Of a stretch of DNA of 64,000 nt, positions 50,001-59,499 are shown one piece after another; the stretch's first letter is position 1; the number at the start of each line of letters is the position of its first letter. Made by a program: the position numbers and the translations under genes. Below the pieces are notes generated by a model. It ran no database searches. It was not told the DNA's origin and saw only the letters and a program-made list of their open reading frames with translations. Where the stretch lies: the NCBI GenBank assembly GCA_961205875.1, contig OY540810.1, positions 5,146,001 through 5,210,000 on the forward strand. The letters run 5' to 3'. This DNA comes from Sialis fuliginosa (lineage: Eukaryota > Arthropoda > Insecta > Megaloptera > Sialidae).

Positions 50001-53000
50001 AAAATATAGCTTTCCAAACAAAATAATTTGTTTCAATTGCAAACATGAACCCGAACCTGAAAATAATGGTTTTTGAACCAAAATAATTTGCACCATGCTG
50101 CACCCAAGCCCGAATTCGAACCAAAATTTATATTTGAACCCGAACCATAAATAAATTCCAAGGTTTAAATACGTACATATAAACATTATAAATGTATTTA
50201 TAATATTAAATTTTACCATGTACATGTACATATATAACCTACTTCAATAAAGCACACATATTCATCAAATATTTCAATTTCTCTCGTGTTGTTTATACAA
50301 TATTCCAAGTAAAGCAATACCTTTCGTATATTTGGAATGATGTTGCAACCCTTCTTTAGAATCCTTCGCCCCTTGGCCGAATGAAGTATGATGTTCATAA
50401 CCGTATTTGTCTCCGTCCTTCTTGTGGTAACTGTCGAAGTGCTTGTATCCATCACTGCCTTTATCGCCGGTCTTCTTCAGATATCCGACCGTGCCTTTGT
50501 CGCCGCTGTCGTAGTACCTCTCGAAGTTGTCCGGGTCACTCGCCGCTGTATCTGAATAAACATCAAATAAATTGTATTGTGTTTACGCAGCGATATCCGA
50601 CACAACTGTGTTAATGGCAACGGAAACGTAACAAGTACCTAATAGTAAGTATTGTGTGGGTATTTCTGATAGAATTCTATGTAGGTAGTAAGAGGATTTC
50701 TGTTTATACCTAATATAAGCAGTTATGTACGTTTTAGGTACAATATAATATATAAATAAATCAAAACTGTGCAAAGTGCTTATTATTAAGCAAAACTATA
50801 ATAATAATTTCAATAATTATTAAAAATAGATTATTATTATTTAAATAAACCCATATTGTGATTTTAAAAATTTTTCTTTATCCTATTGCTTTCAAAGATT
50901 CAATTCTAATACTTATATAACAGCGGAAGACCGTATGTTTGTTCGTGTCTCAATTACGAAAAAATACTAATCGGATTCACATATGTATGTATGAGTACAG
51001 TAGATACCAAGCATTAATTACATCCTCACTATATCCAAAGGATAGGGGAGGCTATGTGATCATTTCTAAAAACAGTAAACATTATTTCGTTTTTCGATTT
51101 CAAAATTTCCACTGAATCTTTCTGTTTCAGGTCAAGACAAACACTTTTCTATCTGTTCCCTGAATAATATGCTTAAATTATGAATCAAGAAACCGATATT
51201 AATGAAATTCGCTATAAAGGTTGGAATAAAAGACCACAATTTATCTATGTAAAATTGGTTATGATATTTTTTTTATATTTTGAATATTTAGAAGTATCAT
51301 TAATATAGGTAGATCAACTAGAGATTACAATTCCGAGATCCCGGGGTTCCATCTAATAATTTGATCTTGAAATCCCGGGACTAGATACACCTAAATCTCG
51401 AGAATTCTTCATAGTCAAATCTGCATCGGCATACTCATATTTCTATGAGGATATTATAACGCTAGCTTGTATAGGAAGTCAAATTTTTAAGTTTGGCTAC
51501 AACACATCTGGATGCAATAAAAACGATCCTTACAGAAACTTCACGCTTACAAGGGTCTTTTGAATTTTTTAGCGGTATCGAACAATACTACTGGCTGCAT
51601 TGTCTTTTCCGAGAACGTGTAAAAAATGTATTTTAACAAAAATGATTGACGAAATGTATTTACCATTTTTGTTAGGAGCGTATAAAGCTATCTATACACT
51701 ACATTTACATGGAACTAACAACACCATAGTAGCTTCTAATATCTGACTGCATTTTTTTTTTACATAGATCTGAATATCATCTAAATATCAAATAATTTAT
51801 GAATATATATATTAATTCTAAAATATAATAAAATAAATTTTATAAAATCAAAATACATTTTTTTTGTAAGTCAAAAAATCTTCAATATGTTGAAAAATAG
51901 TTAAAAAGTGATTTTTCGAGAAATATTTTTTGTGGTTGATCTACTTAATGATATTATGTAAAACTGTATATAAAAAAATGACCGGAACTTATTTTACGTA
52001 GAATATTATTAGCCCTTTATGAGTAAATTTATTAAATAATACTAAAATTGGAGCTTTTAGAGATAGTTACTGTTGTTAAATTTTTTTTTTTTTGTAATCA
52101 CTTTACATAAAATATATAAAAAATGTAATTTTATCAAATAAAATTATATTTTAATCCTTACAATTTTCGCTTTAAATTCACCAAAATGGAATTGCGTTAA
52201 AAAATACAATACTCAATTTCATTACTTACTATAAAATAACATTTACATTTCTCTATATATTTTAAACAGAATCGTTGAGGAAATTGTTTGCACGGTGTTT
52301 TTGTAGGCTATCCACCATTATCTGAGGATTATCCCCATATAATTCCCCAAATTTCTGATGTACTTGAAGATAAATTCAATACCGTTTTGCTTGTTTATAC
52401 AATAACAAGTTTGTTGTTTGTTGATTTTTGTGTTGCGCTGTAGCTGTTTATTTATACTTGTTTGCTCTCTGTATTTATGTATAGACATCTAATCAAATTG
52501 TAAATGAATTCAGTAATAATTAAAAGCACTTTTTACATTTCATAATGCTTTTTACATTTTTTCATATAAATAACATATTATTATTTGTTATTGCTTGGTC
52601 AGCATTTCACCAGCATCAATATGTTATATATATATTTTTTTAAATAAAATATTATTTTTGCTTCCTCGCCATATCAAAGATACAAGAAGCTTTGTGATCG
52701 TTTTAAAATGAGAAAAAAATTATTCTCCGATTTCAAAATTTTGATTTGATTTTTCCGTTTCAGGTCAAGACAAATACATTTCGTTCCGTTTCTGCCTGTC
52801 TGTGTGTCTATCCACTGAATCCTTGTCACACGCATAACTCAAGAACCACTAAGCCGATATTAATGAAACTTGGTTTTTGTTTGAGGACGGTTCCATTTCA
52901 AAATCATCAAAATCGTGTGTAAGAAGGAATGATGATATCCCAAAATATTAATTTTTTCAAGATAACTCAAAAATACATTTCACAAAGATTTATATCAATT

Positions 53001-53958
53001 TGCTTTAAAAAATCGTCATTTGTTTTTTACAATCTCTATTTACTTTGACATATTTAAATGTCATTTAGGATTGAAATTGTCAAAAAATTAATGGGTATTA
53101 AAAGAAAAATGTCGAATAAATATTTTTTAATAAAATTGCATAAAAATTAAATGATTAACAATGGCAGGCACTACATCTGAATACTTTATCGGTGTTTATT
53201 AAAATTGTTCGATATTTAACTATTTTAGTACGAGGAAGCACTTATTAATTAATTAATTATTTTTCTTATCTGAAGTAATACTACTAATACATGTCGTAAC
53301 TCAATTATTATTTGAAACTGTTATTTTATATGTAGCATTATGCCAATACAGCGACTTAAAAAAATGGCGGTAATTCAAAATGTACGTAAATACGAGACGA
53401 CGTAAGTCGAAGAGCCGTACCTCGGGGTATGGCTGTATTAGTAAGTTTAATATCATAAAATATGTTGGTGTATTCAAATGCAGAAAATAAAGTTTATAAA
53501 TTATAATAGCCAGCTTATATGATTTGATTGTAACTTTAAAATGAATAAAGAAAACATTAGAATAGAGTATGGTTCAAATGAAACATAATTTTAAATTGTC
53601 CTGAAAGTCTCTTGACAAGAATAATATCTCTGACAAATAACATTTTCAGTAACCCTGTACACAATCTCGATTAGATAAATTCTGAACTAAACGTGCTAAC
53701 CATATACAATAATAATATTAATATAAAACAATAGTCGTTCGTGCATACATTCGCACACTATAACTTACTTTTAGCATACAGTAAATCATGTACTTCCGTT
53801 GCCTGACCTCTGGGACTGTCCGGCGCAGCTCTAACTTCCCGGATAATTGATCCTACTACTTCCGTGTCCGCCGAATCTGATGAATATTCAGACGGATTTC
53901 CCGCCGTACCAACAACACAGTACAGATACAAAGCAAACAGAACCGTAATGCCCTTCAT
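40853..53958 (-). CDS. Secreted Gly/Tyr/His/Asp-rich repeat protein, 5 coding exons, 279 aa
   Basis: Spliced gene assembled by hand: exons 53958-53769, 50551-50321, 42466-42391, 42247-42057 and 41004-40853 sum to 840 nt, ending in TAA. Intron phases 1, 1, 2, 1 agree at every junction and all sites are GT-AG. Residues 1-20 form a hydrophobic signal peptide holding the only cysteine. Residues 40-43 (REVR) fit a minimal RXXR furin site. Residues 64-140 mix Lys, Asp, Gly, Tyr and His with near-balanced charge. Residues 141-166 are Glu-rich. Residues 188-237 carry octapeptides of the GGDAGHYT type. Residues 238-279 are Gly/Asp/Glu/Tyr-rich and very acidic. I infer an extracellular, disordered structural or adhesive protein, in style like insect Lys/His/Gly-rich secreted and cuticle-associated proteins, but I recognise no named family. 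The start is the first ATG after the leader exon and begins the signal peptide. Extra or alternative exons in the large introns cannot be excluded. Confidence 0.82.
41005..42056 (-). other. Intron between coding exons 4 and 5
   Basis: 1,052 bp. It contains a copy of the dispersed family also at 36395-36570 and 45810-46000 (here 41430-41615). Just before it, at 41385-41417, is a short tail (GCGAAACCGCGGGCAAG) shared with the repeats at 25420-25572 and 49605-49760. No further exon was seen. Confidence 0.6.
42057..42247 (-). CDS. Coding exon 4: GGDAGHYT octapeptide repeats
   Basis: 191 nt, in phase 2 and out phase 1. The acceptor is TTACCCTAG and the donor GTAATT. It encodes residues 167-229. 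Three consecutive octads occupy 206-213, 214-221 and 222-229 with consensus GG(D/K)(A/S)GHY(N/T). A looser one (GGEGEHYT) lies at 188-195, and a further degenerate copy at 197-205. The register continues over the splice junction into GGYENYDN (230-237). Confidence 0.82.
42391..42466 (-). CDS. Coding exon 3: short acidic linker
   Basis: 76 nt, entering in phase 1 and leaving in phase 2. The acceptor is TTTACAG and the donor GTAAGT. It completes Asp141 and encodes 24 full codons, rich in Glu, Ser and Gln (DAESEHEEQKQ then SYEVSEDVS). A microexon this small is called mainly because both splice sites are strong and it joins the flanking exons in frame. Confidence 0.75.
43960..44412. mobile_element. 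hAT-type MITE, 453 bp, nested
   Basis: Ends TAGAGCTGGGCGCGTGAC and, reverse-complemented, AAGAGCTGGGTGCGTGAC. Flanks CTTCAATA (43952-43959) and CTTCAACA (44413-44420) are an 8-bp duplication with one change. The uninterrupted copy near 63833 has CTTCAACG here, which supports the boundaries. Confidence 0.75.
44430..44566. mobile_element. hAT-type MITE, 137 bp, nested
   Basis: Ends TAGGGATGTAACGGATATC and, reverse-complemented, CAGAGTTGTAACGGATATC, with a perfect 8-bp duplication ATTATAAC at 44422-44429 and 44567-44574. Removing it restores CATATTATAACACAGTTGG, as in the 63718 copy. Confidence 0.9.
45476..45560. repeat. Dispersed repeat end (AGTTATGGCCGCTATAAGAG)
   Basis: Closely matches 62962-63070 over about 100 bp. 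With 45810-46000, which ends ACTGGTGCCAGTTAT, it may form two ends of one element with CCAGTTAT termini. Confidence 0.6.
45810..46000. repeat. Dispersed repeat ending AAGACTGGTGCCAGTTATAA
   Basis: Related to 41430-41615 (same orientation) and 36395-36570 (opposite). Shared ATCAAATATCAACAAATATT and GGGGTCATATCCAAGACTGG words. Confidence 0.6.
46907..47184. mobile_element. hAT-type MITE with AATAGTTG repeats, 278 bp
   Basis: Perfect 8-bp duplication ATTATGAG at 46899-46906 and 47185-47192. Ends TAGACATTGAAATAATAG and, reverse-complemented, TAGAGATTGGAAAAATAG. The interior repeats ATAGTTG about ten times, likely subterminal binding-site repeats. Confidence 0.85.
47955..48794. mobile_element. 840-bp foldback with 348-bp near-identical arms
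   Basis: Arms 47955-48302 and 48448-48794 are reverse complements with only a handful of differences, around a 145-bp loop. Ends CAAGGGGAAGCAACAGCACG and, reverse-complemented, CAAGGGGAAGCAACAACACG. TGA lies directly outside both ends (47952-47954, 48795-48797), a possible 3-bp target duplication. No coding frame. It sits in the largest intron of the secreted-protein gene. Confidence 0.9.
49605..49760 (+). repeat. Dispersed repeat beginning ACTAGCAGTACCCATGCGG
   Basis: Reverse-orientation relative of 25420-25572, including CGGCTTCGCTCGC and the following T/A-rich block up to a CCTAAATTACC segment. It lies in the largest intron of the secreted-protein gene. Confidence 0.6.
50321..50551 (-). 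CDS. Coding exon 2: charge-balanced Lys/Asp/Gly/Tyr/His block
   Basis: 231 nt, phase 1 on both sides. The acceptor is TTTATTCAG and the donor GTATTG. It completes Asn64 and encodes residues 65-140. Repeated SGDKG / TGDKGSDGY / KKDGDKYGY words give a Lys- and Asp-rich, Tyr/His-studded stretch without cysteine. Its GC content is clearly higher than the flanking introns, as expected for a conserved exon. The symmetrical phases mean it could be skipped without a frameshift. Confidence 0.82.
51095..51235. repeat. Interior fragment of the GCTTCCTCG family
   Basis: Shares TTTCAGGTCAAGACAAACACTT and AACCGATATTAATGAAA segments with 28600-28790 and 52740-52880, but lacks the ends. Confidence 0.5.
52659..53242. 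mobile_element. GCTTCCTCG-family element, copy 2
   Basis: Starts TTGCTTCCTCGCCATATCAA and ends ACGAGGAAGCA near 53234. Internally shortened relative to 28549-29322. Lies in the intron between coding exons 1 and 2. Confidence 0.65.
53769..53958 (-). CDS. Coding exon 1 (exon 2 of transcript): signal peptide and propeptide-like segment
   Basis: 190 nt encoding residues 1-63 plus one base. It starts at ATG 53958 with a lysine at position 3 and a hydrophobic core up to about residue 17, with likely cleavage near T-A-G/N at 20-21. The following 43 residues are Ser/Asp-rich and include REVR at 40-43. The exon ends at a GTAAGT donor (53768-53763). Read through the donor, the frame stops within three codons, which supports splicing here. 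The non-coding part of the exon extends upstream to 54006. Confidence 0.85.
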
Positions 53959-53985
53959 AGTGGATTGTCTCTTATTAACACTTGC

Positions 53986-54371
53986 ACTTATTGTTTTATC
54001 TAAAATCTGAAATGATGATTGAGCGATAACTTTTAATTATAAATGTAAAAATAAAAAATAAATAATTTTTATGTTTATAATTGTAAATAATTCTTCAAAA
54101 ATATCAAATTCATAAGACTTATTGTTTTATCTAAAATCTGAAATGATGATTGAGCGATAACTTTTAATTATAAATGTAAAAATAAAAAATAAATAATTTG
54201 TATGTTTATAATTGTAAATAATTCTTCAAAAATATCAAATTCATAAGACTTATTGTTTTATCTAAAATCTGAAATGATGATTGAGCGATAACTTTTAATT
54301 ATAAATGTAAAAATAAAAAATTTGTATGTTTATAATTGTAAATAATTCTTCAAAAATATCAAATTCATAAG
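53986..54371. repeat. 131-bp tandem repeat, 3 copies, spanning an intron-exon boundary
   Basis: Units are 53986-54116, 54117-54247 and 54248-54371; the third is 7 bp shorter. They are nearly identical, differing by single bases and the 7-bp deletion. On the minus strand every unit carries the same 3' splice site (CATCATTTCAG then ATTTTAG), giving candidate exon starts at 54006, 54137 and 54268. The array therefore straddles the end of intron 1 and the 5' UTR. Confidence 0.9.
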
Positions 54372-55018
54372 ACTGGTAAATAAATAAAATTGCCTACCCC
54401 TCCCCCCATTCACAAAAGAAGATATCAGGTCAAAGTATATCAGAAGAATTCATTAAAATTTAAGAAAGAAAATTGTACAAACAAGATACATTTTTATTAT
54501 GTTGACAAAAAACTGATATTTGAAACGGTCTAATTAAAAGTTTTTTCAGATTTCAAAAGTGTTTTTTTTGACATCTAAAATTTTAATGAACGTATTGTAT
54601 AGTATTCATAATATCTGCGTTTTCTATTGTTTCTCATTCGGACTATCTTCTAATGATCTTGGAAATATTTTAATTGCGACTGGCAAAATTATACACCGAA
54701 ATCTATAAATATAAGTTTTTACTAATTGTAAGTATGAAATGACGCATTTTATGCAGGAAAAATACATTAATTAATTCTATAAAACTGTGCATCCATCGAA
54801 TATTAACAAAAAAAAAGATACAAAATCATAAAAAATTCCAAATTTGATTTTCTCAAAGTCAAGATTTAAAAAAAAAATTAGACGACATAAGAAAACCCAG
54901 ACCTCAAAAATTATAATAAAGAAAACCCGTAAATATTTCAAATAAGAAAAATACTTAATCACTTCTTAACAATTGTTTCTCAAATATAAGCAACTTGTTT
55001 TTAAATAACGAAACTCAC

Positions 55019-55072
55019 AATAATTGTTTAACAACGTAACAAAAACTTAGCGCACAGTTCACCACTTGTAAT
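55019..55072 (-). other. Non-coding leader exon (5' UTR exon 1)
   Basis: Predicted from the initiator A at 55072 to a GTGAGT donor at 55018-55013. It is 54 nt long with no ATG. It would join to an acceptor at 54007/54006, giving about 48 nt of further 5' UTR before ATG 53958. Short TATA-promoter leader exons separated from the signal-peptide exon are common in insect cuticle and secretory genes. Confidence 0.5.
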
Positions 55073-55104
55073 GATGCGATATCTAAGTTTGCAGAGATTT
55101 TATA
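55066..55104 (-). promoter_or_regulatory. Core promoter: TATA box and initiator
   Basis: On the minus strand TATAAAA (55104-55098) sits with its first T 32 nt upstream of the A in TCATTA (A at 55072). That is the canonical insect TATA-to-initiator spacing, and the TCATT fits most of the arthropod TCAKTY initiator. The pair lies just upstream of a leader exon ending in a strong GTGAGT donor. Confidence 0.6.
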
Positions 55105-55369
55105 AACCAAATGGGTGTGAAAATTGATTTGTCTACGCGGTGTTACGCAATCAGACATGATGACATAACACAACTGTCACGGTTTACCATACGGCACACT
55201 GCAAATTTACAACAACTGGAACGTGAAATTTCAGTGAAATCGGTAACGCCGTCAAATGCAGTTTACGTATGATTGTAAATAGAGTAATTATGGTATCAAT
55301 CAGTTTGCAATATTGACATTTATTTGGATTTTCGATATTTTATTTAAAAAAATCAGAATATCATTTTTA
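55105..55369. other. Upstream region of the secreted-protein gene
   Basis: About 265 bp of moderately GC-richer sequence (CGCGG, ACGTGA, CGGTAACGCCG words) lie upstream of the TATA box before the repeat at 55370 begins. No specific factor site can be named with confidence; this is the likely proximal regulatory region. Confidence 0.3.
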
Positions 55370-55660
55370 GTGTTCCCTACCGAAATCGGAAAAAGAACAC
55401 TTAGGGAACCAATATTATGTCTATAACAGCCATCTGCTATTGTATCGTTTGACCTAGAAAGTTGAGATTTGGCATAATTATAGTACCTACATAAATAGTG
55501 GACCAATAATAGATCTGGTTTAAAAGAAATTAATTTTATACATTTTGCGTTTTTTGAGGAGGTAATGGACTGCCAAATAATTTTTTTATTCAATCCTGGC
55601 GAGTAAGGTATCAACTTAAAGTTATGCAAACGTTTTGTTATTATTAAAATCTTCGCTTAA
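55370..55660. repeat. Dispersed repeat beginning GTGTTCCCTACCGAAATCGG
   Basis: Second copy of the family at 37309-37590. The 109-codon minus-strand frame here lies inside the repeat and is not considered a gene. Confidence 0.65.
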
Positions 55661-55852
55661 CAATTAAAAAAAACTTATTAGTGAGAAACATTTGAAGAAA
55701 TTGGGACCATGTATATTACTGTATAATGATGGCGAGATCAAAATTATCCATTTTGACCTTCCCTGAATCCATTCTGACTATTTTCGCCATTATGTCTGTG
55801 TGTCGGTCTGTAACTCAAATGTAGACGCTGTAACTCAAATACGACAAATCGT

Positions 55853-56252
55853 AGAAGGGTGAAATTTTATATTTAAGATTAATTATCTAGGAAGAAAACC
55901 TTCTATTTTTGAAAACGCTCTTTCAGCCGGATACGGATGTTTACTAATATCGAATTTTGAATTTTTTGAATTACTTTGAAACATTGCGATTAAAGAAAAA
56001 TGCTCAAAAAATTGTAGGTAATATAATTTATGTTCAATTCATTTAAAAAAATAAATAAAAATTTAATTTTATTTCAAATTGTTCATAACAGAGAATAAAT
56101 ATCTGCTATGAATGTCATGGGACTTTCTTATACGTATTATGTAAAAAAAATATTTCTGACTAAATCATAAATCAAATTTAGTGATCGTTTAAAAATGTGG
56201 GTGGTTGTCTTCCTAGATAAAACTTATTCTTAATATAAAATGTCACCCTTCT
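55853..56252. repeat. Imperfect inverted repeat, about 55-bp arms
   Basis: AGAAGGGTGAAATTTTATAT and ATCTAGGAAGAAAACC (55853-55909) are mirrored at 56203-56252. Between them is ATGGGACTTTCTTATACG, also seen next to the MITE at 6169, so this belongs to a dispersed family. Confidence 0.6.
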
Positions 56253-56259
56253 ATCATTA

Positions 56260-57475
56260 GTCGTTAAAACTTATTTGGCACATGTAGAGAATATTATTTT
56301 CTATAATTTATGTTCTATTCATTTTTATTCTATATTCTTTCATTCTTTCTTTTATTGGCTCCCATGGTATATATTTTTTAAATCATGGAATTAGTAGTAC
56401 ACTTGGCATTTACATAGCAAAATAGAAGCATAATACACTATCGTCCAAAAGTTTGGAAGCAGCTATATTTTTCTGTGTATCAAAATTTGATTATCAGTGC
56501 GTTCGAAGAGACCGTTTTGAGGGTTTCTTACCTCAAAATAAAAAAACGGAACCCTTTTAGGATCACTTTGTCCATCAAGACTCTTTTTCTCAGGATGTAT
56601 CATGTTGAAATGAATATCAAATAATAAATTTCAAGTTTCTAGGTCCACGGGTAGTAACTCTATAGGTTTTGATGATCTGTGAGTCAGTCAGTTTGACAGT
56701 ATCAAAATACGCTCTTAATGGCCGTATCTTTTCATTGCATTCAGTTAAAAACTTGAATCTTTACAAAACTATGAAGCTGTAGAACTTAGTATTTGATATT
56801 AATTTCATTTTGATACCTCTAGTCGTTTCTGAGAACCTCTTCCTTTTTTGAAGTAGGTTAAACACAATCAAACAAGTTCAAATAGCAATAATAAAATAAA
56901 TAAACATCATGATATAACCCAACTTTCCTCTACATTTTACAGAAATATTCGTCGAACAAATTATGTTCATAGTTACGTCTACCAACATAATATTGTTTAG
57001 TTTTTTAAATATAATAGTCTTTTTCTATTAAATATTTCTTGAAATGAACACATAGATCAAACAACAAAACTTAACTTTCAATAATTTATATTAGATAACA
57101 AACTTAATATCAAATTATATTTTCAATTTTATATGAAAATATTTATCAGTAGTTCCAATATTCATCTAACTTGCAACATAAATATTTTTCTGGTTTACTG
57201 ATGAAATTTAAAATTTCCAATCAATTTCCTTAATATCAGCAAATGCTTAATTTCAATTTTATAAATTTAATTAAGGAATTATCTTTGTATTCAGCTTCTG
57301 TTTTGTTTAATTAATACTGAAATTAAATATCACAATTATAAATATATCATATCTTACCTTTGTTTTATTTACATCTTTATTGTTGTAATTTAATTCTCAA
57401 TATTGTTACTTGTATAAATTAAGTATTTTAGTATCTAAATGTTTTTAATTATCTTGTACACTGTTATTATAATTG
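56260..57475. other. AT-rich intergenic DNA
   Basis: No gene. A somewhat GC-richer, repeat-like patch at 56440-56860 has no definable ends. Confidence 0.45.
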
Positions 57476-57510
57476 CTTCCTCACCGGGGAAGCAATGTGA
57501 TCATATCTCA
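57476..57510. repeat. Minimal GCTTCCTC/GGGGAAGC inverted pair
   Basis: ATTGCTTCCTC and GGGGAAGCAAT lie back to back, as if the ends of a GCTTCCTCG-family element had been joined with the middle lost; the sequence after it resembles the outside of copies 1 and 3. Confidence 0.5.
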
Positions 57511-57933
57511 AAGTGGATAAAAATCTCTGATTTCAAAATTTATACTTGAGGAGCTGCAGAACAAAACCGGATAAATCCACTTAGAACCGAAATGATTTTT
57601 TTTTTCGATTTGGCATTTTCAACCAAATATCACGAGGACCTAAGCAAAAAATTTTAGTCGGGTAATAGCCATAATACAAATGTGAGTTTTATTTTTTTTA
57701 AATTTTATTAAAAGTATATATATTAAAAAATATTATTCATTTAATAGTGCCTGTATGAATCCCCGCCCACCACTGCAATCTTAGATGAAACAGACTGTAC
57801 AAACAATTTACTATTATCATTAAATATATTTCATAGTTAATCATAGAAAGCTTTGCCGATTTGACAGAATGAAAATCACATTAAACTTTTCGATATCCAA
57901 ACATCAAAATTTTTTGTACCAACTTGAAATACC

Positions 57934-58077
57934 ATGTTAAATTGTTTGTTATTCAGAAATGTAGCTGCAAAATTTATTAAAAATGCCGACGCTTTTACAA
58001 AACATAATTTGTTTTCGACAAGTTCAGTGAACTCATTATCATTCAGAAAAAAGAAGAGTTCTGTATCATCAAAACTC
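57934..58077 (+). CDS. Candidate first exon of a mitochondrial-targeted protein (partial)
   Basis: 48 codons from an ATG with A at -3, ending in CTC followed by a GTGAGT donor (58078-58083), phase 0. The peptide lacks acidic residues apart from one Asp and is rich in Arg, Lys, Ser and Asn. It has an amphipathic-looking start (MLNCLLFRNVAAKF) and a LFSTSS stretch around 26-31, as in many matrix-targeting presequences. Unspliced, the frame closes 18 codons later. I could not find the next exon in the remaining 5.9 kb, so the identity is unknown. It could be a chance open frame with a chance donor. Confidence 0.35.
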
Positions 58078-58757
58078 GTGAGTAATTTCTTTGTGATATT
58101 TTATTGTGTTTCATCATATTTTCCAGCATAAATTATTATCTACATAGATAGTATATTGTATTTCCGTGGAATAAATTTTGTATAAAAACACTCATCTTTT
58201 TTACTCTTGAAGTTCTTTTTGTGATAAATGACATAATTTCCAATAATTTACTTTTATGTTATTGTCATGTTTTAAAATTCATTTGATATTACGGGGGTAT
58301 TTTTAATAACTTTTTAAAATTAATAATAGTTATAAAACCACGTTCCCTAATAAAAAATAAATTAATAATAATTCTTGTAATGTTTTGAAATAAAATTAAA
58401 AACATGCATATTATTATGTATGCCACATTTGGGTTGTTTTTATATAAATATTATTATTGATTTAATAAATAAAAGTAGGAATCAAAAACCTTACAAGAGG
58501 TACATAACAACAAACATGAATAATAAATCGATACATATACATATTGTCGGTGTCTAGGTATAAATATGACGTCAAAAGCTGATGACATTTTAGGAAAAAG
58601 AAAATATTTCATAGTGGCATATTAAGGCTATACATATTTCCTTAGTGTACTATCTCTGTGACATTTCTTACACGTTTTGTATATACTTTTATGAACCTAC
58701 ATTTGTTAATATTTTGAAGCAATTCGTTGAAACACAATATATTTAGTTTGATATTCT

Positions 58758-58990
58758 TATACCCGATATTATAAAGAAATTAGATAAAAAATTTTAGCCT
58801 GAAAAGAGTATTAATTAGTTTGCAAACACTTTGAAAAAGGTATTAATTATATGATATTCTTTATGCATTTGTTTTGCAATATAACAGTGGTACTTTAATT
58901 TACTGACACATACTTGGTGACTCTAACCGCCCAAAAAATTTTTCATATATTTCACCAATGTTTTAAGTAGTATTGTCGTTTTTTATTTTA
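58758..58990. repeat. Dispersed repeat (CCCGATATTATAAAG...)
   Basis: Diverged copy of the family at 63718-63930 and 43855-44640, sharing AGGTATTAATT, CTTGGTGACTCTAACCG and CACCAATGTTTTAA words. Confidence 0.6.
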
Positions 58991-59084
58991 AAAAGTGTTT
59001 GAAAGTTAGTTTTCATTAAATTTCTTTATAATACTGGATATTAATCATATATTAGATTTAAAAAAATGTAAGTTTTACTATAAC

Positions 59085-59499
59085 TGATGTAGTAAAACCG
59101 GGTGTAAAAGTTCGTGTAGATGGCGCTTTACACCTAACATAGCTAATCAGGTTTAGTTATGCTATTCCTTTTGATCTACTGGCATAGCTTAACTAAACCG
59201 GAATAGAGCAGGAATAACGTGTAAACTGCACGGATGTAGTTTTATCTATTTAGTCAACTCCAAAAGACATAAGTATCTACGGAGTGTAGGGATTTCATCG
59301 TAATGCACTTCGCATTCATTTGAAAAAGCGTCGTCAGTTAAAACATGGTTAAAACACCTGAGACGAAGAGATTGAAAACAAATGAAAGCGTGATTCGTGG
59401 AACGTAAAGGAGACATAGTATTTTCGGGATTTCTTGTTGGTACGCCATCGAACTTATTATACTTCAAATTGGAATTATAATTTCAGCTGACGTTACTTA
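59085..59499. other. GC-richer sequence left of the PIF/Harbinger insertion
   Basis: Contains AGTAAAACCGG, GTGTAAAxG and AACTAAACCGGAATA words whose reverse-oriented relatives occur at 60590-60665, suggesting the inverted ends of an older element that was split by the insertion. A 73-codon minus-strand frame (59467-59246) has balanced composition but no recognisable domain. Confidence 0.35.

Larger units (their letters stand above)
42467..50320 (-). other. Largest intron (between coding exons 2 and 3)
   Basis: 7,854 bp and mainly AT-rich. It holds a TACAGGG-ended repeat fragment (about 42963-43150), a nested hAT pair in an older repeat (43855-44640), repeat pieces at 45476-45560 and 45810-46000, a hAT-type element (46907-47184), the 840-bp foldback (47955-48794) and a dispersed repeat (49605-49760). 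I saw no extra coding exon. Confidence 0.55.
50552..53768 (-). other. Intron between coding exons 1 and 2
   Basis: 3,217 bp. It contains a nearly complete GCTTCCTCG-family repeat (52659-53242), an interior fragment of the same family (51095-51235), a stretch of hAT-like terminal sequence with CCCGGG inverted words (51318-51410), and AT-rich filler. A decayed TACAG...CTGTA pogo-like remnant lies around 53352-53442. Confidence 0.5.

Noticed and set aside
50381-50614. Plus-strand Cys/Arg-rich frame, initially toxin-like in look
   Set aside because: Exact antisense of coding exon 2 of the secreted-protein gene; the cysteines come from complementing Gly/Lys/Asp codons, and there is no signal peptide.
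55300-55629. 109-codon minus-strand open frame
   Set aside because: Lies within a dispersed repeat also present at 37309-37590, where the frame is not preserved.
59246-59467. 73-codon minus-strand frame as a confirmed gene
   Set aside because: Composition is plausible, but no domain, splice site or homologue is recognisable; kept only as part of a finding.
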